The notes beneath the pieces are model-generated. The model saw only the letters and a list, made by a program, of their open reading frames with translations, did not search any database and was not told the origin of the DNA. Below, in pieces: positions 1 to 5,870 of a DNA stretch of 7,722 nt (positions are counted from its first letter, which is position 1; each line of letters starts with the position of its first letter). Source of the stretch: an alpha proteobacterium 3107 (GTDB lineage Bacteria > Pseudomonadota > Alphaproteobacteria > Rhodobacterales > Rhodobacteraceae). The stretch covers positions 1-7,722 of the forward strand of contig JPPB01000325.1 of the NCBI GenBank assembly GCA_001483205.1. Reading direction: 5' to 3'. The translations under genes and the position numbers were made by a program.

Positions 1-315
1 GCCCCGCTCGGGATCAGCGCAAAGCTGAATTTCGTCAACGGCCAGAAAATCGGCCCCGGTTGCTTCGGGCATCGCCTCGACGGTGCAGACCTGATATTGC
101 GCCCGCTCCGGCACGATCCGCTCTTCACCGGTGATCAGCGCCACCGCATTCGGGCCGCGCAAGGCCCTGATCCGGTCATAGACCTCTCGTGCCAAAAGCC
201 GCAGCGGAAGGCCGATGACGCCGGTGCGGTGGCCCAGCATCCGCTCGACCGCATAATGAGTCTTGCCGGTGTTGGTCGGTCCCAGAACCGCCGTAACCCG
301 GGGTTTCGCACCCAT
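1..315 (-). CDS. SUV3-like DEAD/DExH RNA helicase, N-terminal part (cut by window edge)
   Basis: This is the first 105 residues of an ATP-dependent RNA helicase resembling mitochondrial SUV3 and its alphaproteobacterial relatives. The reading frame starts at the ATG on the minus strand (315-313) and is open to the window edge. The Walker A motif GPTNTGKT lies at residues 12-19. It is followed by the family segments GLPLRLLAREVYDR (about 34-47), ITGEER (61-66) and VCTVEAMP (77-84), and by a DExx box read as VDEIQ (93-97). SUV3 in mitochondria unwinds RNA for the degradosome; the role of the bacterial form is less well defined, so an RNA-processing job here is inference. The gene lies 34 bp downstream of the TPR gene on the same strand, so the two may be co-transcribed. 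The helicase C-terminal domains are outside the window. Confidence 0.9.
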   Translation of the reverse strand, partial: MGAKPRVTAVLGPTNTGKTHYAVERMLGHRTGVIGLPLRLLAREVYDRIRALRGPNAVALITGEERIVPERAQYQVCTVEAMPEATGADFLAVDEIQLCADPERG

Positions 316-349
316 GCCTGTCCCCGTCCTTTTCTGCGGCGTCCGTCGG

Positions 350-910
350 TCAGGCGTCACGGCCCAAAAGCCGCGCCTCCAACCGCTCTATCGCTGCTTC
401 GGTTTCGGGGTGATGCGGGTAGATGTCGCGCGCCCTGTTCAGAACCGACAGCGCATCCTCGGGCGCACCGGTCAGATCAAGGATCACCCCCAACCCGACC
501 ATCGCGTCGAAATGGCGCGGGGACAGCGACAGCGCCCGGCGCAGGTCGTCAACCGCCGGGCCGGTCAGCTCCGCCGCAAAATAGGCGTGTGCGCGGGCGT
601 GCCAGCCCTCGGCAAATCCGGGCGCGTGATCGGTCAGCGCCGTCAGATGCTCAAGCGCTGCCTGCACATCGCCCTTTTCCAGCGCCCCCCGGCCCCGCTG
701 TAACAACAGGTCCATCGCCGCAGACCCGGACCGCGCCCAATGGGTGCGGATGTCATCGGCGATCATCCGCGCGGCGTCGGCGGACTCGGCGGCGGCCAGC
801 GCCCCGAACAAACTGTCGGGCGGTTCTTCGGCAAGGACGGGCGGCACCGGCGCGAAAATCACCGCCAATGCCGCAACGACAGGTTTGAGTATTCGGGCAA
901 ACAGGCTCAT
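350..910 (-). CDS. Exported tetratricopeptide-repeat (TPR) protein
   Basis: This is a 186-residue protein with a clear Sec signal peptide. A short basic start (MSLFARILKP) leads into a hydrophobic core VVAALAVIFAPVPPVLA, with likely cleavage after residue 27 (VLA|EE). The rest is helical. It holds about three TPR units at roughly residues 64-99, 100-134 and 135-169, recognisable by the A-x-H-A/G and D-x-P-x-h spacing (DHAPGF, SLSPRHF, DIYPHHPE). TPR proteins are usually scaffolds; no partner or enzyme activity can be read from this sequence, so it is best placed as a periplasmic protein-protein interaction factor. The frame stays open upstream as far as about 2335, but that stretch is antisense to the hydrolase and SCP2 genes. 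The signal peptide therefore fixes the start at the ATG at 910. No convincing Shine-Dalgarno site precedes it. Confidence 0.88.
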   Translation of the reverse strand: MSLFARILKPVVAALAVIFAPVPPVLAEEPPDSLFGALAAAESADAARMIADDIRTHWARSGSAAMDLLLQRGRGALEKGDVQAALEHLTALTDHAPGFAEGWHARAHAYFAAELTGPAVDDLRRALSLSPRHFDAMVGLGVILDLTGAPEDALSVLNRARDIYPHHPETEAAIERLEARLLGRDA

Positions 911-919
911 AACAGAATC

Positions 920-948
920 AGCATAGCGCAGGATTGACCGAATGCGAA
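920..948 (-). promoter_or_regulatory. Candidate sigma-70 promoter of the TPR gene
   Basis: Read on the minus strand, TTCGCA (948-943) and TATGCT (925-920) are separated by 17 bases, each matching the consensus at 4 of 6 positions. The -10 box ends only nine bases before the ATG at 910, so the mRNA would be leaderless or nearly so, which agrees with the missing ribosome-binding site. A GAATC sequence (a GANTC site, the CcrM methylation target in alphaproteobacteria) lies at 915-919, between the -10 box and the start codon. For the divergent plus-strand gene, TTGACC (934-939) could be a -35 box, but no good -10 box follows at the right distance. Confidence 0.35.
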
Positions 949-980
949 TGCCTGCCTGAACAGATTGCGGAGGATCAGGG

Positions 981-1286
981 ATGAGTTCCATTATCGACAC
1001 AGCGGTCGGTGCGCTTGAAACAAAGCTGTCCGGCACATTCGACGGCAGTGCCCGATTCGTGATCGGGGATGAGGGCGCGGTGGTCATCGACAGTGGCGGC
1101 GTTCGGTCGGGGGGCGACGCAGACGGTGCAGACGCCGATGTCACCCTGACCGCCGACGCCGACACCTTCCGGGCGATCCTTGATGGTGACCTTGACCCGG
1201 CTGCCGCCTTTATGTCCGGCAGGCTGTCGGTGGACGGCGACATGAGCGTGGCGATGAGGCTGGGCGGGATGCTGGTTCGGGCATGA
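981..1286 (+). CDS. SCP2 sterol-carrier-domain protein
   Basis: This 101-residue protein resembles stand-alone SCP2 (sterol carrier protein 2) lipid-binding domains of alphaproteobacteria. It has an acidic beta-rich first half, then D-V-T-L-T-A-D-x-D-T-F (about 53-63) and an I-L-D-G-D-L-D-P-x-x-A-F-M-S-G-R-L-x-V-D-G-D segment (about 66-88). The latter is the most characteristic stretch of the family. Such domains form a hydrophobic pocket for lipids or acyl-CoA and act in the cytoplasm; the natural ligand here is unknown. The start is supported by GGAGG at 969-973, seven bases before the ATG. Its stop overlaps the start of the hydrolase gene (ATGA, 1283-1286), which implies translational coupling and possibly a shared lipid substrate. 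Asp-rich repeats around residues 45-60 make this copy more acidic than needed for the fold. Confidence 0.88.
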   Translation: MSSIIDTAVGALETKLSGTFDGSARFVIGDEGAVVIDSGGVRSGGDADGADADVTLTADADTFRAILDGDLDPAAAFMSGRLSVDGDMSVAMRLGGMLVRA

Positions 1287-2251
1287 TCCCGGCCCCCCTT
1301 TTCAACGACATCGCCGAAGGCCCGGCGGGTGGCGCGGCCTTCTGGCTGACCGCCGCCGACGGTGTGCGCCTGCGCATCGGCCACTGGGGGGGCGGCAACA
1401 GGGGCAACAGGGGCAGCAGAGGCAGCATCCTGATCTTTACCGGCCGCACCGAAATGGTCGAGAAATACGGCCGCACCGCCGGGGCGTTGCTTGAGCGCGG
1501 CTATTCCTGCGTTGTCATCGACTGGCGCGGGCAGGGGCTGGCGGACAGGCTGACCGATGATCCGGTCACCGGGCATGTGCGCCGGTTTACCGACTATCAG
1601 CTTGACGTGGCGGCGCTGACGGATGCGCTTGAGGCGCTGGGGACGCCGGGGCCGCATTACCTGCTGGCCCATTCCATGGGCGGGGCGATTGGCCTGCGGG
1701 CACTGGCCGGGGGGCTGAAGGTACGGGCCGCCTGTTTCAGCGCGCCGATGTGGGGGATTGCGATCCCGGCCCATTTGCGCCCGCTGGCCCGGATGGGTGC
1801 CCGGCTCGCCGTGGGGCTGGGCCTTGCCCGTCGCCGCCTGCCCGGCAAGCTCTCTGACAGCTATGTCGCGGCAATGCCGTTCGAGGGCAATGATCTGACC
1901 GGTGATCCACAGATGTTTGCCTATATGAAGCGCCAGTTGGCGGCGCACCCTGAACTGGCGCTGGGGCATCCGAGTTTCGGCTGGCTTGACGCCGCGCTTG
2001 CGGAATGCCCACACCTGCGCGCCCTGCCGTTGCCCGCCCTGCCCGCCCTGATCTGGCTTGGCTCTTGCGAGCGGGTCGTTGATGCCGCCGCGATCCGCCG
2101 TCTGGTGGCGCGCTGGCCGGGCGCGCGGCTGAGCCTGCTGAACGGGGCCAGGCATGAGGCGCTGTTCGAGACGCCGGAGATTCGCACCCATATGCTTGAT
2201 GAGACCTGCGGGTTCTTTGCCCGGCACGGCCCGGAGGCCGAAAATCCGTAA
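1283..2251 (+). CDS. PldB-like lysophospholipase / alpha-beta hydrolase
   Basis: This is a 322-residue serine hydrolase of the alpha/beta-hydrolase fold, closest in style to bacterial lysophospholipase L2 (PldB) and monoglyceride lipases. The strand IFTGRTEMVEKYG (51-63) matches the GRTE...KY oxyanion region of PldB proteins. VIDWRGQGLADR (78-89) follows, then the nucleophile elbow AHSMGGA with Ser131, and the C-terminal NGARHEALFE with catalytic His291. The acid of the triad should lie in GSCERVVD (260-267) and is either Glu263 or Asp267. There is no signal peptide, so it is probably cytoplasmic or membrane-associated. Expected chemistry is release of fatty acid from lysophospholipids or monoacylglycerol; the substrate is inferred. 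The ATG sits inside the stop of the SCP2 gene (4-bp overlap), so the two are translated as a unit. A short Asn/Ser-Arg-Gly repeat lies at residues 39-48. Confidence 0.88.
   Translation: MIPAPLFNDIAEGPAGGAAFWLTAADGVRLRIGHWGGGNRGNRGSRGSILIFTGRTEMVEKYGRTAGALLERGYSCVVIDWRGQGLADRLTDDPVTGHVRRFTDYQLDVAALTDALEALGTPGPHYLLAHSMGGAIGLRALAGGLKVRAACFSAPMWGIAIPAHLRPLARMGARLAVGLGLARRRLPGKLSDSYVAAMPFEGNDLTGDPQMFAYMKRQLAAHPELALGHPSFGWLDAALAECPHLRALPLPALPALIWLGSCERVVDAAAIRRLVARWPGARLSLLNGARHEALFETPEIRTHMLDETCGFFARHGPEAENP
1394..1420 (+). repeat. 9-bp tandem repeat, three units, inside the hydrolase gene
   Basis: The unit GGCAACAGG occurs twice without change (1394-1402, 1403-1411) and once as GGCAGCAGA (1412-1420). 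A weaker fourth copy, GGCAGCATC, follows at 1421-1429. The repeat is in frame and encodes Gly-Asn-Arg, Gly-Asn-Arg, Gly-Ser-Arg in a loop just before the strand that leads to the oxyanion region. Being a multiple of three, changes in copy number would alter loop length without breaking the frame. Confidence 0.8.
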
Positions 2252-2310
2252 CATACCGGCGCGGCACAGAAACCCCGGCCAGAGTGCCCGGCAATAAGGC
2301 GAAACACCTT

Positions 2311-2339
2311 CTGACAGCGCTTGCAGACGGGCCAAAAAT
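2311..2339 (+). promoter_or_regulatory. Candidate sigma-70 promoter of pepF
   Basis: CTGACA (2311-2316, 5 of 6 to the -35 consensus) is followed after exactly 17 bases by AAAAAT (2334-2339, 4 of 6 to the -10 consensus). Transcription would begin near 2346, giving a leader of about 33 bases that contains the strong ribosome-binding site AAGGAGGA (2367-2374). It lies in the 127-bp gap between the hydrolase and pepF, where no other feature and no clear terminator was seen. Confidence 0.4.
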
Positions 2340-2378
2340 GCCTATCTGACCTGCACAACCACCCACAAGGAGGATTTC

Positions 2379-4217
2379 ATGCAGCCCCTGCATCCCGTCG
2401 TCACCACCCGCCCCGTTTTTGACGCCACCCCCTCGGCTGCCGGGGCTGATGGCCTGGGCGACCTGCCGGAATGGAACCTTGATGACCTCTACACCGGCGA
2501 GGATGCCCCGGAACTGGCCCACGATCTTGACCGGCTCGATCAGGCCTGCACCGCATTTGCCGAAACCCATGCGGGCCGGTTGGCAGAGCTCGACGCCGCC
2601 AGTTTTCTGCAATGCGTCCGGGATTACGAGACAATTCAGAGCATTTCGGGGCGGATCATGTCCTTTGCTGGCCTGCGCCACTATCAGAACACGACCGACG
2701 CCGGACGTTCCCGCTTTCTTCAGAACTGCGCAGAAAAGATCACCGATTACACCGGGCGGCTGGTTTTTTTCACGCTGGAGATCAACCGGCTGGAGGATGA
2801 CCACCTGGCCGGTCTGTTTGCCGCAAATGCAGACCTCGCCCGCTACAAGCCGTTTTTTGACCGTATCCGCGCCATGCAGCCCTATCAGCTTTCCGATGAG
2901 CTGGAGCAATTCCTGCATGACCGCTCCTCGATCGGGGCTGCCGCCTGGATCAAACTGTTTGATGAGACGACAGCGGGCCTTGCTTTCAGGATCGACGGCG
3001 AGGACCATACCCTTGAGGCGGCGCTTAATTTTCTGCTTGAACAGGATCGGGCGAAGCGCGAAGCCGCAGCGCGGGAACTGTCGCGGGTCTTTGCCGATAA
3101 TGTCAAGCTGTTCGCCCGCATCCTGAACACGCTCGTCAAGGACAAAGAGATCGAGGACCGCTGGCGCAAACTGCCCACGGCGCAGATGTCCCGCCACCTG
3201 TCCAACCATGTGGAACCCGAGGTTGTGCGGGCGCTGCGCGACGCCGTGGTCGCCGCCTATCCGAAGATCAGCCACCGCTATTATGCGCTGAAGGCGAAAT
3301 GGCTGGGGCTTGACAAATTGCAACTCTGGGACCGCAACGCGCCGCTGCCGATGCAGGAAGAGCGGCATGTGGACTGGGCCGAGGCGCGGCAGACAGTAAT
3401 GGACGCCTATGCCGGGTTTGACCCGGAAATGGCGCGGATTGCCGGGCCGTTCTTTGATCAGGGCTGGATTGACGCAAGTGCCAAACCCGGCAAGGCCCCC
3501 GGCGCGTTTGCCCACCCGACGGTCACCGACGCGCACCCCTATGTGCTGCTTAACTATCTGGGCAAGCCGCGTGACGTGATGACGCTGGCCCATGAGCTTG
3601 GCCACGGCGTTCATCAGGTGCTGGCGGCGGATCAGGGCGAGCTTTTGTCCGACACCCCGCTGACACTGGCCGAGACCGCCTCGGTCTTTGGCGAGATGCT
3701 GACCTTTCGCAGGATGCTCGATACCGCCGGGACACAGGCGGAGCGCAAGGTGCTGCTGGCGCGCAAAGTCGAGGACATGATCAACACGGTGGTGCGGCAG
3801 ATTTCCTTCTATGATTTCGAGTGCAGGCTTCATGCCGCCCGGCGAGAGGGCGAACTGACACCGGAACAGATCGGCGCGATCTGGCGCGGGGTGATGACCG
3901 AAAGCCTTGGCCCCGCGTTCGGGTATGAAGAGACGTTTGAAAACTTCTGGACCTATGTGCTGCATTTCGTCCATTCGCCCTTTTATGTCTATGCCTATGC
4001 CTTCGGCGACGGGCTGGTGAACGCGCTGTATGCGCTGTATGAAGAGGGCGCGCCGGACTTTCAGGCCAGATATTTCGGGATGCTGCGCGCGGGCGGGTCA
4101 AAGCATCATGGCGAGCTGCTGGCCCCGTTCGGCATTGACGTGTCCGACCCAAGGTTCTGGGACAAGGGCCTGAGCGTGATTTCGGGCCTTATCGATGAGT
4201 TGGAAGGGATGGAGTGA
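2379..4217 (+). CDS. pepF: M3-family oligoendopeptidase F (zinc metallopeptidase)
   Basis: This is a 612-residue cytoplasmic peptidase, the usual length for oligoendopeptidase F of the M3 (thimet oligopeptidase) family. It cleaves short peptides and takes part in peptide turnover. The N-terminal helical domain begins at LPEWNLDDLY near residue 29. The catalytic domain runs from about 215 to 600. The zinc site is HELGH: His405 and His409 bind zinc, Glu406 activates water, and the third ligand is Glu432 in the following ETASVFGE segment (432-439). The C-terminal HFVHSPFYVYAYAFG stretch is a family hallmark that shapes the substrate channel. The start is secure: AAGGAGGA ends four bases before the ATG. 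The gene appears to be transcribed alone, with a 158-bp gap after it. It has the GC-rich codon use of the core genes, with no sign of damage. Confidence 0.95.
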   Translation: MQPLHPVVTTRPVFDATPSAAGADGLGDLPEWNLDDLYTGEDAPELAHDLDRLDQACTAFAETHAGRLAELDAASFLQCVRDYETIQSISGRIMSFAGLRHYQNTTDAGRSRFLQNCAEKITDYTGRLVFFTLEINRLEDDHLAGLFAANADLARYKPFFDRIRAMQPYQLSDELEQFLHDRSSIGAAAWIKLFDETTAGLAFRIDGEDHTLEAALNFLLEQDRAKREAAARELSRVFADNVKLFARILNTLVKDKEIEDRWRKLPTAQMSRHLSNHVEPEVVRALRDAVVAAYPKISHRYYALKAKWLGLDKLQLWDRNAPLPMQEERHVDWAEARQTVMDAYAGFDPEMARIAGPFFDQGWIDASAKPGKAPGAFAHPTVTDAHPYVLLNYLGKPRDVMTLAHELGHGVHQVLAADQGELLSDTPLTLAETASVFGEMLTFRRMLDTAGTQAERKVLLARKVEDMINTVVRQISFYDFECRLHAARREGELTPEQIGAIWRGVMTESLGPAFGYEETFENFWTYVLHFVHSPFYVYAYAFGDGLVNALYALYEEGAPDFQARYFGMLRAGGSKHHGELLAPFGIDVSDPRFWDKGLSVISGLIDELEGME

Positions 4218-4268
4218 GGCGGGGGCGGGCGGGCGAATGACGCTTCGCTGGTGCTTCGCCGCATGTCC

Positions 4269-4293
4269 GGCGGTAAACCCGTCGTTAACCGCC
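4269..4293. repeat. Imperfect inverted repeat downstream of pepF
   Basis: GGCGGTAAA (4269-4277) and TTAACCGCC (4285-4293) can pair with one mismatch around a seven-base loop. It lies 52 bases after the pepF stop and could fold as the end of that transcript. No T-run follows, so a factor-independent terminator is unlikely. Its role is not shown. Confidence 0.3.
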
Positions 4294-4316
4294 CCGTCGC
4301 CAAAGAGCGTTGCCCC

Positions 4317-4346
4317 TTGCCAATTCGGGTGAAAATCCGATATATG
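4317..4346 (+). promoter_or_regulatory. Candidate promoter of the small-ORF/DUF2335 pair
   Basis: TTGCCA (4317-4322, 5 of 6) and TATATG (4341-4346, 4 of 6) are 18 bases apart, in a locally AT-rich stretch that contrasts with the surrounding GC-rich DNA. Transcription would start near 4353, about 23 bases before the ATG at 4376. This would give the islet a promoter of its own, separate from pepF. Confidence 0.4.
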
Positions 4347-4375
4347 TGTAATCGGTCCTATTGGATGAGCATCAA

Positions 4376-4612
4376 ATGTCTCGCGAAACACTGAAGAAAG
4401 AAAGAGCCTTTTACGAGGGGTTCAGGGATGGCTTTGCGTCACCCTTCCTTGTTTTCGGGGGGCGGCGACCGCGTTTTACGTATCGCAGAGACGACACCGT
4501 TGAGGCCGCATGGCGCGAGGTCGGCAGGTTGCTCAACGAAGTCATGGAATCCGAGGGCAGAAGGCTTGGCAAAATCTCCGAAAAAGACTCCGGCGGGCGC
4601 GCCGCCCTCTGA
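4376..4612 (+). CDS. Small hypothetical protein upstream of the DUF2335 gene
   Basis: I do not recognise this 78-residue protein. It is charged and probably soluble. A basic N-terminus (MSRETLKKER) leads to AFYEGFRDGFASPFLVFGG (11-29) and a basic stretch RRPRFTYRRD (30-39). A predicted amphipathic helix, VEAAWREVGRLLNEVMESEG (42-61), follows. There is no signal peptide or membrane segment. Its frame has more ordinary codon use than the overlapping frame starting at 4428, which supports it as the coding frame here. The ATG at 4376 follows GGATGAG (4363-4369); a TTG at 4361 would add five residues but lacks a binding site. Its end overlaps the next gene by 47 bases in another frame, so the two are probably co-expressed. 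GC is lower than in pepF and deoD, suggesting later acquisition. Confidence 0.6.
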   Translation: MSRETLKKERAFYEGFRDGFASPFLVFGGRRPRFTYRRDDTVEAAWREVGRLLNEVMESEGRRLGKISEKDSGGRAAL

Positions 4613-5048
4613 TCTTCCTGCAAGCACCGATCTCGGTCAGGAAATTGACCGTGTGATCGGTGATGCCGTTCCGCAAAAGAAAAGAGAAGTCCTTGTCGCG
4701 CAGGTGACTACTCTCGTGGAAAGCGAATATTTTTCCGGCCCCATCCCACATCCCAAACATTTTGAGGCTTATGAACGCATTGCACCCGGAGCGGCGGACA
4801 GAATCATTACCATGGCCGAAAAGCAGCAAGATCACCACATAGATATGGAAAACAAGAAGTTGGACGCTAAAGAATCCCACAGAAAACTCGGCATGTGGTT
4901 TGGGATCATAGGCTTCCTTGCTCTTATTGCCTCTGCATCGGTGATCACGCTTTGGACGGAGAGCACGATCATTCCGGGGCTGTTTATCGGATTCGCGGCC
5001 TTGAGCGTCATCAGCCAATTCATCAAGGGCGGCCAGTCTGAAAAATAG
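4566..5048 (+). CDS. DUF2335 predicted membrane protein
   Basis: From the TTG start this is a 160-residue protein of the DUF2335 (predicted membrane protein) type, of unknown function. The hallmark [25 protein letters not shown] falls at about residues 56-80 and is followed by a charged, coiled-coil-like helix rich in Lys, Glu and His (82-107). Two membrane helices end the protein: [22 protein letters not shown] (about 109-130) and [18 protein letters not shown] (about 135-152). The soluble part therefore precedes a C-terminal hairpin anchor. The frame is open from an ATG at 4428, which has a fair site (GAGGGG at 4415-4420). However, residues before the TTG look like a shadow of the upstream gene, while [11 protein letters not shown] is a natural N-terminus and GAGGG lies eight bases before the TTG. 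DUF2335 proteins occur sporadically in bacteria, often in accessory DNA; lower GC here agrees with that. Confidence 0.8.
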   Translation: MAKSPKKTPAGAPPSDLPASTDLGQEIDRVIGDAVPQKKREVLVAQVTTLVESEYFSGPIPHPKHFEAYERIAPGAADRIITMAEKQQDHHIDMENKKLDAKESHRKLGMWFGIIGFLALIASASVITLWTESTIIPGLFIGFAALSVISQFIKGGQSEK

Positions 5049-5083
5049 TGCGACCGTCCTATGAAATGCCCCGCACATCCCCC

Positions 5084-5112
5084 CTGACGGGCCGGAACCG
5101 ATCTGCTACCAT
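5084..5112 (+). promoter_or_regulatory. Candidate sigma-70 promoter of deoD
   Basis: CTGACG (5084-5089) and TACCAT (5107-5112) are 17 bases apart, each matching the consensus at 4 of 6 positions. The start of transcription would fall near 5119, about 25 bases before the deoD ATG, leaving room for the ribosome-binding site GGGGGA (5132-5137). The 95-bp gap holds nothing else visible. Confidence 0.35.
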
Positions 5113-5143
5113 CCCACCCACACCTGAACACGGGGGAAAGCCC

Positions 5144-5848
5144 ATGACCATCCATATCGGCGCGAAACCCGGCGAGATCGCCGAAACCGTTCTGCTGCCC
5201 GGTGACCCGCGCCGGGCGAAATGGGCCGCAGAGACCTATCTCGACAACCCCCGCCTGATCAATGACGTGCGCGGGATGCTGGGCTTTACCGGCTCTTACA
5301 AGGGCCAGCCCGTCACCATCCATGGCTCCGGCATGGGAATGCCCAGCCTGTCGATCTATGTCAATGAACTCATTCGCGATTACGGCGCGCAGACGCTCAT
5401 TCGCATCGGTTCCTGCGGGGCAATGCAGCAAAGCGTCAGGGTGCGCGACGTGATTCTGGCGATGACCGCTTCGACCCTCTCCACCCCCTCGCGCGGGGTT
5501 TTCCGGGAACTGAACTTTGCCCCCTGCGCCGATTACGGCCTGTTGCGCGCCGCTGCCGGGGCCGCCGGGGCCAGGGGCGTGACCACCCATATCGGCGGCA
5601 TCTATTCCTCGGATACCTTCTATGACGAGCGGCCCGACTTGCAGGCACAGATGGTCCGTCACGGGGTGCTCGGGGTCGAGATGGAGGCGGCGGAACTCTA
5701 TACGCTTGCCGCCCGCCACGGATGCCGGGCGCTGGCGGTGCTGACGGTCAGCGACCACCTTGAGACCGGCGAGGCCCTGCCCCCGCAAGACCGCGAACGC
5801 AGCTTTGGCGATATGGTCGAAATCGCGCTGGATGCCGCCTTTGCCTGA
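5144..5848 (+). CDS. deoD: Purine nucleoside phosphorylase, DeoD type
   Basis: This 234-residue enzyme splits purine (deoxy)nucleosides with phosphate, giving the free base and (deoxy)ribose 1-phosphate. It works in cytoplasmic purine salvage, normally as a hexamer. Residues known from the E. coli enzyme are present: His4 at the N-terminus, Gly20 and Arg24 in [18 protein letters not shown] (61-68), Arg87 and Ser90 in IRIGSCGA, and the ribose-binding VEMEAAELY (178-186) with Met180 and Glu181. The catalytic Asp204 lies in SDH, and Arg217 or Arg219 supports it. Length matches the family. The frame is open back to a GTG at 5048 that overlaps the DUF2335 stop. The conserved N-terminus [20 protein letters not shown] and the GGGGGA site six bases upstream nevertheless fix the start at 5144. 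The gene converges with sdhB, leaving a 22-bp gap without a clear hairpin. Confidence 0.96.
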   Translation: MTIHIGAKPGEIAETVLLPGDPRRAKWAAETYLDNPRLINDVRGMLGFTGSYKGQPVTIHGSGMGMPSLSIYVNELIRDYGAQTLIRIGSCGAMQQSVRVRDVILAMTASTLSTPSRGVFRELNFAPCADYGLLRAAAGAAGARGVTTHIGGIYSSDTFYDERPDLQAQMVRHGVLGVEMEAAELYTLAARHGCRALAVLTVSDHLETGEALPPQDRERSFGDMVEIALDAAFA

Positions 5849-5870
5849 GCCTTGCCGCCGCCCCGCGCCC

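Noticed and set aside
97..888. A long Arg/Pro-rich open frame on the plus strand opposite the helicase and TPR genes.
   Set aside because: Low-complexity composition and overlap with two genes supported by motifs mark it as a shadow.
2031..2050. Short CCCGCCCTG duplication in the hydrolase gene.
   Set aside because: Only two copies in a Leu-Pro-Ala segment; likely chance in GC-rich coding DNA.
911..2335. Upstream extension of the TPR reading frame on the minus strand.
   Set aside because: It is antisense to the SCP2 and hydrolase genes, while the signal peptide and candidate promoter place the start at 910.
1737..3974. A 745-residue open frame on the minus strand, antisense to the hydrolase and pepF.
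   Set aside because: It lies opposite two well-supported genes, has no recognisable motif and has the composition of a GC-driven shadow frame.
4098..4391. A 97-residue minus-strand frame over the pepF end and the following gap.
   Set aside because: It overlaps the conserved pepF C-terminus and the candidate promoter of the next gene, with no recognisable motif.
4542..5078. A 178-residue minus-strand frame opposite the DUF2335 gene.
   Set aside because: Its hydrophobic parts mirror the codons of the plus-strand gene, and the plus strand carries the DUF2335 hallmark motif.
5048..5143. Extension of deoD to a GTG that shares a base with the DUF2335 stop.
   Set aside because: The extra 32 residues are not family-like, while the ATG at 5144 has a good ribosome site and the conserved DeoD N-terminus.
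5849..5870. A terminator between the convergent deoD and sdhB genes.
   Set aside because: The 22 bases are C-rich with no stem-loop and no T-run on either strand.
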